Shown here: in pieces, positions 7,619 through 16,738 of the stretch | How positions within the stretch are numbered: position 1 is the stretch's first letter | How the letters are laid out: each line of letters opens with the position of its first letter | DNA from: Thraustochytrium sp. TN22 | Lineage: Eukaryota; Sar; Bigyra; Thraustochytrida; Thraustochytriidae | Length of the DNA: 64,000 bases | NCBI GenBank assembly: GCA_013306675.1 | Contig: JABLUY010000145.1 | Location: 33,876 to 97,875, forward strand | Direction of reading: 5' to 3' | Program-made: the position numbers and the translations under genes | Notes under the pieces: generated by a model | Seen by the model: the letters and a program-made list of their open reading frames with translations, nothing else | Told to the model about the DNA's origin: nothing | Databases searched by the model: none

Positions 7619-10357
7619 CTACAACTCGTCCTTCTCCTCCTTCTCCTCAGCCTGCTGCTCGGCCGACGCGGGGTCCTCATCCGCCTTGTCGTCGGCTTCG
7701 CCATCCTCCTTCTCCTCGTCGGCCTTGGCCTCGTCAGCAGCAGCGGGCTTGGCGTCCGCCTTGACCTTCTTGGGCTTGGGCGGAGCCTGCGGGAGCGGGC
7801 GGCGCAGAGCGAGCTCGAGGACCGTCTGCACGGGTTCGAGGTGGGTCATGACGTCAACGCTGGTGAAGATGGCATCATCCTGCGCGGAAAGCTCGCCCTG
7901 CTTGGCCTCGGCGTCGTCGAGCCAGGCGGCAAAGTCGGCCAGTACGGCAAGCACGCGGTCCTTCTCGCCGGAGGTGATCCAGGGCCGCTCGTCGGCCCAC
8001 TTGGCGACCTGGTCACGGACCGTGTCGGCGAGGGCGCGCGCCGCGCGCACGGCGGCCGGCCGCTGGTCGAGCTCCTGCACCTTCTTGAAGAGCTTGCGGA
8101 GGCGCTTCTCAAAGGTGGAGCGGCGCGACTTGTACTCGTCCAGGGGCGCGCGCGCGCCCTCGTCGTCGAGCCAGTCCTCGAGCGCCTCGAGGTCGTCAAA
8201 GAGCTGCGTCTTGTCCGCCTCGCTCATGACCAGGTCAACCTCCTCCTCGGCCGTACGCACCTGGTCGCGCGCCTCGAAGATGAAGGCCTCCACCTCGTTC
8301 TTGGCCGCCTCGTGCATGCGGCGCTCCTCCTCGCGCTTGTCGTACGAGGCGAGCACCTCGCGCGCCGCCGCCACGGCCTCGCCGTCGATGTTGCGCAGCG
8401 GCCGCCCCGCGTCCGTGCGCTTGATGGTCAGGGGGAATCGGTGCGTGCGCTGCGTGGGCGCCTTCTTCTTGCTCTTCTTCTTGCTCTTGTCCTTTTTGTC
8501 CTTTTTGGCTTCCTTGGCCTCGCCCTCCTCCTTGGCCGCGGCGTCAGCCTCGCCCTCGCCGGCCTCAGCGTCCGCGCCGGCCTCGGCGTCTGCGTCGGCG
8601 CCGGCCTCGGCGTCTGCGTCGGCGCCGGCCTCGGTCTCGGCGCCAGCGTCGGCCTCGCCTGCATCTGCAGCCTCGGCGTCCGCGGCGGCCTCCTCCTTCT
8701 CCTCGGGCGGCGGCGCAAGCTTTTCCACAAAGATGGCCTCGGCCTGCAGGAGGTTGACGGTGTCGTTCTGGTCAAGCTTGATGGAGAGTGAAACCTTGGG
8801 CCCTTCGTACTGGCCGAACTCGGCGATGGCCTGCGGCAGGCCCGAGAGCTCGTAATAGGCGACCGTCGTGCGCTCGCCCGAGTCAGCCGAGACTCGCGAG
8901 AGCTCGCAGGTAAAGTCCTTGGTCACGTTGACGCTGACAACCTTGCGCGCGTTGAGCGCGTCGCGCGCCGCGAAGAGCGTGGCGTGCTTCTCCCAGCGGT
9001 CCGGGCCAGCCTCGACGCCCGACTCGATCAGGTCCAGCTCCACCGCGTCCATGGTGATGTCCTGCAGGCCAATGGGCCGCACGCGAAAGGTCTTGCTCAT
9101 GTTGGCGCCCATGAAGACGGCGCCCAGCGCCTTGGATTCATCGCCGTTCAGGTGGCTGCCAAGCTCCTTGCCACCCAGGTAGTCCGAGAGAATCTCCTTG
9201 ACGCGCGGCACGCGCACGCCACCGCCGATGATCTCCACGGCATGCAGATCGTCCACCGACAGGCCCGCGTCCTGGAGCACCTTGGCGATGGGCGCCGTCA
9301 CGCGCGAGAAGAGATCCTTGCCGGCGTCCTCCAGCTGCTGCCGCGTCACGTGCAGGCGCGCGTCGCGGCCGTCGTGCAGCGCCTCGATCGAGACCGGGAT
9401 CTCCACGTTGGCGCTCAGCACGGTCTTGACCTTGTTGGCCTGCGCGCGCGTGCGCTCCAGCACGCGCCGCGAGGCGCGCACGTCCTCGACACCGTGCTCC
9501 TTCTCGAAGGAGTCCAGGATCATCTCCACCAGCAGCATGTCCAGCGAGTCACCGCCCAGCGTGCGGTCCCACGCCTTGGCCAGCACGTCCACCTGCGTCT
9601 GCAGCTTGCCGCCGCTGCCGCGCGTTGGCTTGCCGTAAAAGTCAAAGAGCGTCACCTTGGTGCTGGCGCTGCCCATGTTGTACAGCAGCACCTTGTGCGA
9701 GGTGTTCGTGAACTCGTTGTACACGCCGTGCTGCACGGCGGCCGCCACGTTCTCGTCCACGAGCGTCAGCACGTTCAGGCCCGCGATCTCCGCCGCCACC
9801 AGCAGCGCCTCGCGCTGCGCTTGCGAGAAGAAGGGCGGCACCGTCAGCACGCAGTCCACCACCTTGGTCTCGATCGAGTCCGACGCCATGCGCCGCACGT
9901 AGGACAGCATCATGGCCACCAGCTCCTCCGGCAGCAGCTTGCGCTCCTCCTCGCTGCCCTTGTCCAGAATCACGCGGAAGCCGCCCGTCGCCTCATTCTC
10001 CTCGAGCTCGTACGGGATGCTCAGCGTCGACCCGAGGTGCTCGAGCTCCGCGCCGCTGCTCGGCACGCCGAGCAGATCGCGCGTGCGGAACAGCACGTGG
10101 TCCGGGTCGCGCGCCGCCATGGCCGCCGCCGTGCCGCCGTACAGCCGGCCGTCCTTGGTGAAGGCGATCACGTTATCCGTCTTGCGCTTGCCCGCCTCGT
10201 TCAGCACGATGTCAAACGCCTTGCCGGGCTGCACGTAGCCCACCTTGATGAAGGTCGTGCCGAAGTCAATCCCGATGATGGCCGCCGCCGCGGCGCTCTG
10301 CAGCGCCGCCGCCACCAGCGCCGCCGCCAACGCCCAGCGCATCTTCATGACGCCCAT
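7619..10357 (-). CDS. HYOU1: ER-lumenal Hsp70-superfamily chaperone, HYOU1/Grp170 (Lhs1) type
   Basis: A 912-residue protein of the large Hsp70 class that assists folding in the ER and acts as nucleotide exchange factor for BiP. A signal peptide (residues about 1-25, MKMRWALAAALVAAALQS) precedes the nucleotide-binding domain, which starts IIGIDFGTTFIKVGY. Further Hsp70 signatures are VLTVPPFFSQAQREALL, LTLVDENVAAAVQHG and the phosphate loop EIIGGGVRVPRVKEIL. The substrate domain holds a long Ala/Asp/Glu-rich insertion followed by a Lys block (KKDKKDKSKKKSKKK), as expected for this class. The C terminus is KDEL, an ER retrieval signal. Length is close to human HYOU1 (about 1000). A second in-frame ATG nine bases downstream could also be the start. 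Confidence 0.93.
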   Translation of the reverse strand: MGVMKMRWALAAALVAAALQSAAAAAIIGIDFGTTFIKVGYVQPGKAFDIVLNEAGKRKTDNVIAFTKDGRLYGGTAAAMAARDPDHVLFRTRDLLGVPSSGAELEHLGSTLSIPYELEENEATGGFRVILDKGSEEERKLLPEELVAMMLSYVRRMASDSIETKVVDCVLTVPPFFSQAQREALLVAAEIAGLNVLTLVDENVAAAVQHGVYNEFTNTSHKVLLYNMGSASTKVTLFDFYGKPTRGSGGKLQTQVDVLAKAWDRTLGGDSLDMLLVEMILDSFEKEHGVEDVRASRRVLERTRAQANKVKTVLSANVEIPVSIEALHDGRDARLHVTRQQLEDAGKDLFSRVTAPIAKVLQDAGLSVDDLHAVEIIGGGVRVPRVKEILSDYLGGKELGSHLNGDESKALGAVFMGANMSKTFRVRPIGLQDITMDAVELDLIESGVEAGPDRWEKHATLFAARDALNARKVVSVNVTKDFTCELSRVSADSGERTTVAYYELSGLPQAIAEFGQYEGPKVSLSIKLDQNDTVNLLQAEAIFVEKLAPPPEEKEEAAADAEAADAGEADAGAETEAGADADAEAGADADAEAGADAEAGEGEADAAAKEEGEAKEAKKDKKDKSKKKSKKKAPTQRTHRFPLTIKRTDAGRPLRNIDGEAVAAAREVLASYDKREEERRMHEAAKNEVEAFIFEARDQVRTAEEEVDLVMSEADKTQLFDDLEALEDWLDDEGARAPLDEYKSRRSTFEKRLRKLFKKVQELDQRPAAVRAARALADTVRDQVAKWADERPWITSGEKDRVLAVLADFAAWLDDAEAKQGELSAQDDAIFTSVDVMTHLEPVQTVLELALRRPLPQAPPKPKKVKADAKPAAADEAKADEEKEDGEADDKADEDPASAEQQAEEKEEKDEL

Positions 10358-10436
10358 GCCGCCTTTTCAAACCTGCCTCTGCCCGTCTGTCCGGGTCGCG
10401 CCCGGGCTGGCCGGCTGGCCGGCTGGCCTCCGCGCG

Positions 10437-10486
<50 letters not shown>

Positions 10487-10991
10487 TCCGCCGCGCAGCG
10501 CCGCCCGCTGCTCTCCGGGCTCTGCCCTGCCTGCGGTTGGGGTTCGCGACTCAGCCTCCACGTTGGAGAGGTTCCTGCTCGAGCCGACTTACTCCAGGCC
10601 CTTCCGTTGAAGGGCTTCAAGAAGTTGGGGCTCGTGGAGCTCTTCAAGTTCGTCAAGCTGCGCGGCATTGCGATGATCGCGAGAGCTCTAAGCGTCCGTG
10701 CAGCGGGCTCGCGTGCGCGGAGAAGCGGCTTTGCGGAGGTGCGGCTGGCGCAGGCGCTCAAGTTTCAGGTTCTGCGGAGGGACGTGAGGAGGAGCAGAAC
10801 GTGCGTGGCGGACAGCGTTGAGCGCCCGCGGGCGAGCAGCTGGGCGTGCCGGCGGTGGAAGAGGGTGGTGGTCTGCGTGACCTGCTACGACGGACAATGG
10901 CGACTCTTGCCGAACACAAGGGCTTGTTGTTTCTTCAGGACCTAACGTTAGGCCTAGCTAGAGCTAGCTAGCCTTCTTCCACGCATTCGAC
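10358..10991. other. Intergenic region
   Basis: No supported gene. It holds the upstream region of the Hsp70 gene, including a (GCC)n run (10439-10492), the motif GTTGAAGGGCTTCAAG (10607-10622), and, next to the following gene's 3' end, the palindrome CCTAACGTTAGG (10941-10952) continuing into CTAGCTAGAGCTAGCTAG. Confidence 0.5.
10439..10492. repeat. (GCC)n trinucleotide repeat
   Basis: About sixteen GCC units, roughly 80-135 bases upstream of the Hsp70 start codon. Confidence 0.85.
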
Positions 10992-13211
10992 TTAGAGACT
11001 CCGAACCTGCGCCTCTGAGAGGAGCGTCAGCGGATGCGCGGCGCCGAAGTTTGCACTACGCGTTGCCAGCGCGGCACGTGCGAGAGCCTTGTCGTGGGTC
11101 GCCGCAGCGAGGTAGTACTGCGACGTGGCGGTGTCCGGATGGCGCAGGCCAAGGCCTGCCTTGCGGATCTCCAGCGACCGCTCCAGCGCGGCGAGCGCCT
11201 CTTTGCGCCGCCCGAGGCCAAGCAGGGCTCTGCCCTGCGCGAGATACGCAAAGCCGAAGCGAGGGTGAGACGCGTCCAGGTGCCCACGGAGTGTGGCGAG
11301 TGCCTCCTTCGCGCACTCCAGAGCCTCCTCATATCGCCCAAGGTCCGAGAGGACCAGCGCGATATAGTAGACTGTCACTGCAGTGTACTCATGGTCCGGC
11401 CCGAGCTGCTCCTTGAAGATCTCGAGCGCCTCTTGGAATTGGCGCAGCGCCGCATCGTTCTCGCCCGTGGCCTGCAGCACCTGCGCGATGCAAGCCATCG
11501 TGGTCGCTACTAAAGGATGACTGGGGCCAAGTCGATCGATTTCCAGGCCCAGCACCTTCCGGAACTGGCGCAGCGCTGCGTCGTACTCTCCCTTGGCCTG
11601 AAGCACTTGCGCAATGCAAGCCATCGTCTTGGTCACGTCGGGGTGGCTCGGCCCGAGCTGCTCCTTTCTGATCTCGAGCACCTCTTGGAATTGCTGCAGT
11701 GCCGCATCGTACTCGCCGCTATCCTGCAGCGTCTGCGCGATGGAAGCCATCGTGGTGGCTACTTCGGGATGTCGTCGCCCGAGCTGCTCCTGGCTGATCG
11801 CCAAGGCTTCCTGGTACAGCTTCAGCGCCTCGTCATATTTGCCTTGCCGCTGGAGAACTGTCGCCATGTTCTGCTTGGTGGCCGCGGCACTTGCGCTGTT
11901 GGGCCCAACGGCAGCATCGGCAAGCTCCAGCGCATGCGTATACATGTCCATAGCGTTGTCGTAGAGACCCAGGCTTGTGAACAGCCAGCCGAGGTTGTGC
12001 ATGAGCCTGGCGAGGTCCAGATCGCTCTCTGATGCTTGGCGTCGCATCTCGACAATGCGGCGTGCAGTCTCGACCAGCCAGCGGCGGAGCTGGGCAAGGA
12101 CCGTGCCGTTGAGATGGTGGAAGCCGCCCGGGAGCGAGCTCACGGAGTCGACAATCATCTGCATCTCCTCCTTCGTGTGACACTCGGCCGCGCCGAGGTC
12201 AAAGTAGGCGAGTGTGTCGATGATGTCGTCGGGCGTCCCGTCCTGCATGAGCTGGATGAAGCGGTCGTCCTGCCCAGGCGCAAAGATGAGGTCGAGATTC
12301 TGCCCGCACTTGACGGCGCCGTAGACCTCCCACACGCACCACATGCGCGTCAGCGGGGTCGGGTGGTCCCACTTGTCGAAGAAGATGAGGCGTTCTGAGA
12401 AGTGCTCAATGGCAGCGTGCAGGCCGTGCGTGAGCAGCTCGTTCCGCTGCCGTCGGACCTCGGGCGAGAGATCTTCACCCCTGCCCAGAAGCTTGGGCTG
12501 GTTGGCACAGAAGATGTCCAGCCATACGTACGTGCGCTGCAGGTCGCGCTCGAGCGACACGTAGTGCGCGACGATGGCGTCGACCAGGTCGCCAAAGCTG
12601 CACTTGCGCGCCTGGCTCACGAAGGCACCGTCGAACGGCGCGCCAACCAGGTTCTCCCCACTCCTGAGCAGGACGTCGATATAGAACTCGCGCTCGCGCC
12701 GAGTCGCAGGGAGGACGAGGTGCTCGCACACGTCCTCGATGCTCCAGTCCGCACGCGCCTTGGCGGCGGCCATCTTCGGGTCAAAGACCACCTCGCCTTG
12801 CCCGTACGCGGCGGTGCCAATCAGCAGGCCGTCGGCGTGAGCCCCGCCCACGTGCACGGCAACCGTAGTGCCGGCATGCACGAGGGTCGCTGCGGCCCCT
12901 CGCTGGGTGGTCTCTACATCCTCCTCAAGCACGTACAGCTGTATGCCGGGGGCGCTGGTCTCCTCCAAGATGTCGGTCCAGATCGTCTGCAGCGCCGCCA
13001 CGCTCAGTCCGCGGTACCATACGATGTCGTTGCTCAGGCTGTCCTCCTGCGCCTGCTCCTGCGTCGCGGTGGCCCGCTGCACGACCTGCGCGGCCGCGGT
13101 TGCCGCGCCCGACGCGCGCCGCGCTGCCGCCGCGCCCATCGCGCCCGCTGCGCCCGCTGCGCGACTTGCGCGCCGCGTCAGCCGGCCCAGGCTCCTGCGC
13201 GCAGCGCCCAT
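10992..13211 (-). CDS. TIR-like domain / kinesin-light-chain-type TPR protein
   Basis: A 739-residue protein. After a basic low-complexity start, residues about 60-330 form a globular region with FVSQARKCSFGDLVDAIV, TYVWLDIFCANQ, RLIFFDKWDHPTPLTRMWCVWEV. This succession (strand-helix, WLDI, strand, then LTRxWCxWE) matches the layout of a TIR domain; E295 in the WCVWE motif falls where TIR NADases carry their catalytic Glu. Residues about 395-720 hold seven or so 42-residue TPRs of kinesin-light-chain/nephrocystin type, with repeats such as GEYDAALQQFQEVLEIRKEQ. The first ATG of the frame is at 13211; 37 residues of open frame upstream begin with TTG. A 24-bp palindrome lies about 75 bases upstream. 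The TPR call is certain; the TIR-like call is inference from motif order. Confidence 0.8.
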   Translation of the reverse strand: MGAARRSLGRLTRRASRAAGAAGAMGAAAARRASGAATAAAQVVQRATATQEQAQEDSLSNDIVWYRGLSVAALQTIWTDILEETSAPGIQLYVLEEDVETTQRGAAATLVHAGTTVAVHVGGAHADGLLIGTAAYGQGEVVFDPKMAAAKARADWSIEDVCEHLVLPATRREREFYIDVLLRSGENLVGAPFDGAFVSQARKCSFGDLVDAIVAHYVSLERDLQRTYVWLDIFCANQPKLLGRGEDLSPEVRRQRNELLTHGLHAAIEHFSERLIFFDKWDHPTPLTRMWCVWEVYGAVKCGQNLDLIFAPGQDDRFIQLMQDGTPDDIIDTLAYFDLGAAECHTKEEMQMIVDSVSSLPGGFHHLNGTVLAQLRRWLVETARRIVEMRRQASESDLDLARLMHNLGWLFTSLGLYDNAMDMYTHALELADAAVGPNSASAAATKQNMATVLQRQGKYDEALKLYQEALAISQEQLGRRHPEVATTMASIAQTLQDSGEYDAALQQFQEVLEIRKEQLGPSHPDVTKTMACIAQVLQAKGEYDAALRQFRKVLGLEIDRLGPSHPLVATTMACIAQVLQATGENDAALRQFQEALEIFKEQLGPDHEYTAVTVYYIALVLSDLGRYEEALECAKEALATLRGHLDASHPRFGFAYLAQGRALLGLGRRKEALAALERSLEIRKAGLGLRHPDTATSQYYLAAATHDKALARAALATRSANFGAAHPLTLLSEAQVRSL

Positions 13212-13285
13212 GTTGCCGGCCTGCGCCTTCGCGCTCTGCCGCCCGCGCGATGCACGAGAGCGGGCGAGGTTTGCAGGTACGAGAG

Positions 13286-13309
13286 CGAGATCGGCACGTG
13301 CCGATCTCG
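13286..13309. promoter_or_regulatory. Perfect 24-bp palindrome with CACGTG core
   Basis: The half-site CGAGATCGGCAC is followed without spacer by its exact reverse complement, so the centre is CACGTG, an E-box/G-box core. It lies 75-98 bases upstream of the ATG at 13211 and so probably in the proximal promoter or 5' leader of that gene. Confidence 0.65.
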
Positions 13310-13568
13310 TTACAGCTCGCAAAGGCTCGTGCTACGGGCTCCACTGGCAGGCCGGGTTGTAAAGTCGTGACGTCGTAAAGCCTGTCACAGGAACACGGCT
13401 GTCGGGACTCGGAGACGCTTGATCGACCAGCGACCAACGACCGTGACAACAGACTACGACGCAATTTCGAGCATTTTCGGCCATTTTCGGAGAACGGGCA
13501 TGTTCTCGTCGAACAAGCCAGAGAGCTACGCTTTGCGGAGGCCAGGGCAGAAGTGTCTCGAAGTTCCA

Positions 13569-13598
13569 ATGACTGCTGCTGCTGCTGCTGCTGCTGAC

Positions 13599-13630
<32 letters not shown>

Positions 13631-13645
13631 TGACGACGACGAGGA
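13569..13645. repeat. Compound (TGC)n-(GAC)n trinucleotide repeat
   Basis: About seven TGC units switch into about fifteen GAC/GAT-type units. It lies about 360 bases upstream of the TIR-like/TPR start codon and keeps several frames open. Confidence 0.85.
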
Positions 13646-14250
13646 GGACGCCCAACGACGCCCAAGGCGGAGCAACGTTCTCAACTTTGCGAGACGTTCG
13701 GAATGCTGGCGCAGGGGGTGCGTCCTGGCGGGTCTCTTGACCCCCTGCGTCTCGTCTGTGGAGTCCAAGAGCTTACTCCGTGTCGCCGTGCTTCACGTGC
13801 TTTTGCCCTCGGTGTGCCCGTAGCGCATCTCGGACAGTGCATCACCGCTGCCCCGGCCCGGCCAGGCCCTTGAAGGTATGCCCCGGTTGCGAGCGATCGC
13901 AAAATGCTTCGTAATGTATCGCACGCCACCGTGCAGCGACCGACACCGACTTCGACCTTCTCCTCTCCCCACAAGGTCCTCTCGCCTTGGTTCTTACTCC
14001 ACATTCATGCGCTGCGCGAGCCTCAGCTTTTTGTCCTCTTCTAGGCCTACCAGTCTCGTCCAGCCAAGCCCTCAGCGGCCTCCATTGCTCTAAAACTCCT
14101 GCACAATAGAGCGAGCTGACATGAAGGCGCCCCTGACGCCGCCATGCCGCTCGCCATGCCCGGGCGGCTCGGCTTCCTCCGTGCCGCGGGCAGGCATGCC
14201 AAGGTACTGGCCTGCAGGAAGGCAGGCAGACAGGCACTTCGGATGAAGGG

Positions 14251-14262
14251 CTTCAATTGAAG
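14251..14262. promoter_or_regulatory. 12-bp palindrome CTTCAATTGAAG upstream of RPB6
   Basis: Perfect palindrome about 100 bases upstream of the RPB6 ATG, preceded by GAAGGG. It is one of several CTTCAA/TTGAAG occurrences found upstream of genes in this window. Regulatory role is a hypothesis. Confidence 0.3.
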
Positions 14263-14364
14263 GCGCGGCGCGGTGGCGGTGGCGAAGCGTCAGAGCGGCA
14301 AGCGGGACGGCGGCGCGGTCGGCGCTGCGCGGCGCGCGGCGGGCGGCGGCGGCGGCGCGGGAGG

Positions 14365-14793
14365 ATGAAGAACACTGAGGATTCGCCGGTGGTCGACGGC
14401 GCGGCCGGCAGCGCGGGCGGCGCGCACTCGACGGCCGGCAGCGCGGGCGGCGCGCACTCGCCGGCCGGCAGCGCGGGCGGCGAGCGCACGACGGAGTTCC
14501 TGACGCCGGAGGAGGCCGTGGGCGGCGAGGCGGCGGCGGCTGGCGACGGCGAGGAGAAGCCGCGGCGCACGACGCGGTACCTGACCAAGTACGAGCGCGC
14601 GCGCATCCTCGGCACGCGGGCGCTGCAGATCTCCATGAACGCGCCCGTCATGGTGGAGATCGAGGGCGAGACGGACCCGCTGCGCATCGCGCAGAAGGAG
14701 CTGCAGGCGCGCAAGATCCCCATCATTATCCGCCGCTACCTGCCGGACGGCAGCCACGAGGACTGGAGCATCAAGGATCTCATTGTTGACTAA
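14365..14793 (+). CDS. POLR2F: DNA-directed RNA polymerase subunit RPB6 (shared by Pol I, II and III)
   Basis: A 142-residue small subunit common to the three nuclear RNA polymerases; it binds the clamp and assembles with the largest subunit. The C-terminal two thirds is the conserved fold: [20 protein letters not shown], then [32 protein letters not shown] and the ending [11 protein letters not shown]. The acidic N terminus usual in this family is replaced by a Gly/Ala/Ser stretch made of three 10-residue repeats ([10 protein letters not shown] type, encoded by a 30-bp tandem repeat at about 14402-14490). The first ATG of the frame is at 14365; 36 residues of open frame before it start with TTG. 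Length fits the family (127-155). Confidence 0.95.
   Translation: MKNTEDSPVVDGAAGSAGGAHSTAGSAGGAHSPAGSAGGERTTEFLTPEEAVGGEAAAAGDGEEKPRRTTRYLTKYERARILGTRALQISMNAPVMVEIEGETDPLRIAQKELQARKIPIIIRRYLPDGSHEDWSIKDLIVD
14402..14490 (+). repeat. In-frame 30-bp tandem repeat, three copies
   Basis: Three near-identical 30-base copies within the RPB6 coding sequence, each encoding A-G-S-A-G-G followed by four variable residues. It lies in the disordered N terminus and leaves the fold intact. Confidence 0.85.
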
Positions 14794-15235
14794 CGGTATG
14801 GAGTTCGGGGTCTGTGAGGTGGGGGAGGGGGGAAAAGGAGGGCGAGTCGGCCCCGGTGCTCGCTGTCGGCGGTCTGGGTGCGGCGCCTCGACCCAGGTCT
14901 ATCTCGTGTGCGCGCCGGCTCAGCTGTTAGAGAACACTCGTAGAGAGGCCAGCCAGCTGGTCACGACGTGGGGAAAAAGGGGCTCATGATCTTCTTTCTT
15001 CGGTTTCGGTGTCATGCAAGCCGCCACTGTCTTCATTGCGGCTTTGCTCGTCGCACGCGGTGGGTAGCGGGCTTTGTGCAAGCAACTCGCACCTCAACAT
15101 CCGTCCTGTGCGCGTAGGCGCGCCAACCGCTGCGTCTGCTCCTCGCAGTTGGTTCGTGGCCCGCCAGTGGCTGGCGCACAAAAGGAAAGAAAGATACAAG
15201 GTTCAATCATTCTTCATTTTAACTTGAAGCTGCAG
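14794..15235. other. Convergent 3' spacer
   Basis: No gene seen. It lies between the stop of RPB6 (plus) and the stop of the SET/MYND gene (minus). AACTTGAAGC sits next to the SET/MYND stop codon. Confidence 0.5.
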
Positions 15236-16405
15236 TCATTCGTTTCCGAGCTGCTGCACGCGCTGCGCTAATCGCTGCACAAAGACATTGCCTTCGCCAT
15301 ACGTGGTGAGCAGAATGTGGTGGGCCTGCGCGTACAGCTCACGCTGTGCGCCGCGGTCCGCGGTCGTTAGGTCTGCCAGCGTGTAGAGCTGCAGGCCGAT
15401 GAGCGGGTGATAAGGGTACAGCTCGGCGTAGGCGGCCTTGTAAAGCTCTACGAGGCTCGCGCAGTGCGTATGCGCTGCGGCGAGGTCCTGGTTATCTAGC
15501 GCGAGTCCGAGCGCCCCCGCAGCACCCTGGATCCGCGTCGCGAGCTGCGCACGCTGCGCTTCCTGCGCAGCCGGCAGCTTGCAAAGCGCGCACGTGCATG
15601 AAAAGCAGTAGTCCTGCTCCAAGGTAGCGGCGCGTGCGGCGCGGGGCTCGACGGCGTCACAGTAGGCATGCGTGAGCTCTTCGCCCTCGGCCACGCGCTC
15701 CGCGACGCAGCGGATCTCCTGCACGGTGCGGCCCGCCTCGCGGCGATAAAAGAGCACGCAGTTCGGCACGCACGAGTGGTTGAGCATGGCGCCCTCGGCG
15801 TAGAAGCCGGCGCCCACCACCTCGTACAGGTCGTCCACGACGCCGAAACTGTTGCGTGGGATGCTGCGCAGCACGGCATGCGCGCGCGCACGCAGCGCGG
15901 CGTCCTGCGCGGCATCCGGCTGCGCCTTGGCGCCGCGGCCCAGCTGCAGCGCGAGGCGCACCACGTCGTCGTCACCGTGCCGCGGCTGGCGCGCCTCGAG
16001 CTCCAGCACGCGGTCTGCTTGGCCGCCGAGTAGCACGCGCTGCAGCAGCATGGCGGCGTCCACGAGGTCGTCCTCGCCCTGTTCCGCGGCGGCCTGCGCG
16101 AGCGCGAGCGCCGGCCCGCACTCTCGCTTGTGGCCTCCCTTGGTCCACGCCGCGCGCTGGCAGTCCCTGCTGCAGAAGAGCGCGGTCTTGCACGCGGCGC
16201 ACCTCGCGAGCTTCTCATCTCCTGCCGCCGCGCGCAGGCAGCCCCAGCAGTGCGACCTCCACAGCCGCGACAGCAGCGCCGCGCCGCACACGCCCTCGTC
16301 CTGGAGCACCACCTCGCCGCGCCGCACCTCGCGAGCCGCCACTGCGCACCGCCCTCTTCCCTGGCGTCGTTCCACGCGCACCGCGCCCGCCGCCGCCGCC
16401 TCCAT
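15236..16405 (-). CDS. SET and MYND domain protein (SMYD-type lysine methyltransferase)
   Basis: A 389-residue SMYD-family protein, predicted to transfer a methyl group from S-adenosylmethionine to lysine. The split SET domain begins GRGRCAVAAREVRRGEVVL (about 17-35). A complete MYND zinc finger interrupts it, with ligands C53, C56, C69, C72, C78, C82, H92 and C96. The second SET half carries NSFGVVDDLYEVVGAGFY, the cofactor-site motif MLNHSCVPNC, and EGEELTHAYCD. A cysteine cluster CFSCTCALC forms the post-SET zinc site. A helical C-terminal domain follows, as in SMYD1-3. The ATG at 16405 is the first in frame; upstream open frame begins with GTG. Substrate, histone or otherwise, cannot be told. 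Confidence 0.92.
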   Translation of the reverse strand: MEAAAAGAVRVERRQGRGRCAVAAREVRRGEVVLQDEGVCGAALLSRLWRSHCWGCLRAAAGDEKLARCAACKTALFCSRDCQRAAWTKGGHKRECGPALALAQAAAEQGEDDLVDAAMLLQRVLLGGQADRVLELEARQPRHGDDDVVRLALQLGRGAKAQPDAAQDAALRARAHAVLRSIPRNSFGVVDDLYEVVGAGFYAEGAMLNHSCVPNCVLFYRREAGRTVQEIRCVAERVAEGEELTHAYCDAVEPRAARAATLEQDYCFSCTCALCKLPAAQEAQRAQLATRIQGAAGALGLALDNQDLAAAHTHCASLVELYKAAYAELYPYHPLIGLQLYTLADLTTADRGAQRELYAQAHHILLTTYGEGNVFVQRLAQRVQQLGNE

Positions 16406-16727
16406 CTCGCTCGCCCCGCCGCGCCGCCGTCGTCCGCGTGGCGGTGGCTCTGGTCCTCCAGCTCCTGCAGCTCCTTCAAGTCGGCGCCGGCGGAGGGGCG
16501 CGCGCGGCGGCCGCTCCGGCGGCCACCCTGCGGCGCACACCTCTCCCGCTCGATCGCGGCGGTGAAGGCTCAGGAGCTGGAGCGCGAAAACGCCGGGCTC
16601 GCCGCGCGGCGCCGCCCTCGGGGGCGCCCCGCGAGCGCTCCTCGCGTGCCGCCGCCAGACCGCCGCCGCCGCACCCGCCGCCGCACCCGCCGCCGCCGCG
16701 CGCGCACGAAGGGAGCTGCGCAGCTGT

Positions 16728-16738
16728 TTTAATTAAGC
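16728..16738. promoter_or_regulatory. AT-rich element TTTTAATTAAG
   Basis: An isolated AT run in a very GC-rich divergent intergenic region, about 200 bases upstream of the plus-strand ATG at 16936 and 325 upstream of the minus-strand ATG at 16405. It may be a nucleosome-free or TATA-like element; role not demonstrated. Confidence 0.3.

Larger units (their letters stand above)
13212..14364. other. Divergent intergenic region
   Basis: No supported gene. It separates the TIR-like/TPR gene (minus) from RPB6 (plus). It contains a perfect 24-bp palindrome, a compound trinucleotide repeat, and a 12-bp palindrome near RPB6. A plus-strand open frame at 13419-13823 lacks an ATG at its head and consists of repeat-encoded Ala/Asp runs. 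Confidence 0.5.

Noticed and set aside
8984-10945. 653-codon plus-strand open frame opposite the Hsp70 gene
   Set aside because: His/Arg/Val/Leu-rich antisense shadow; the minus strand has full Hsp70 motifs and a KDEL end.
13419-13823. 134-codon open frame with Ala and Asp runs
   Set aside because: No ATG at the head; runs come from the TGC/GAC repeat; no ordered segment.
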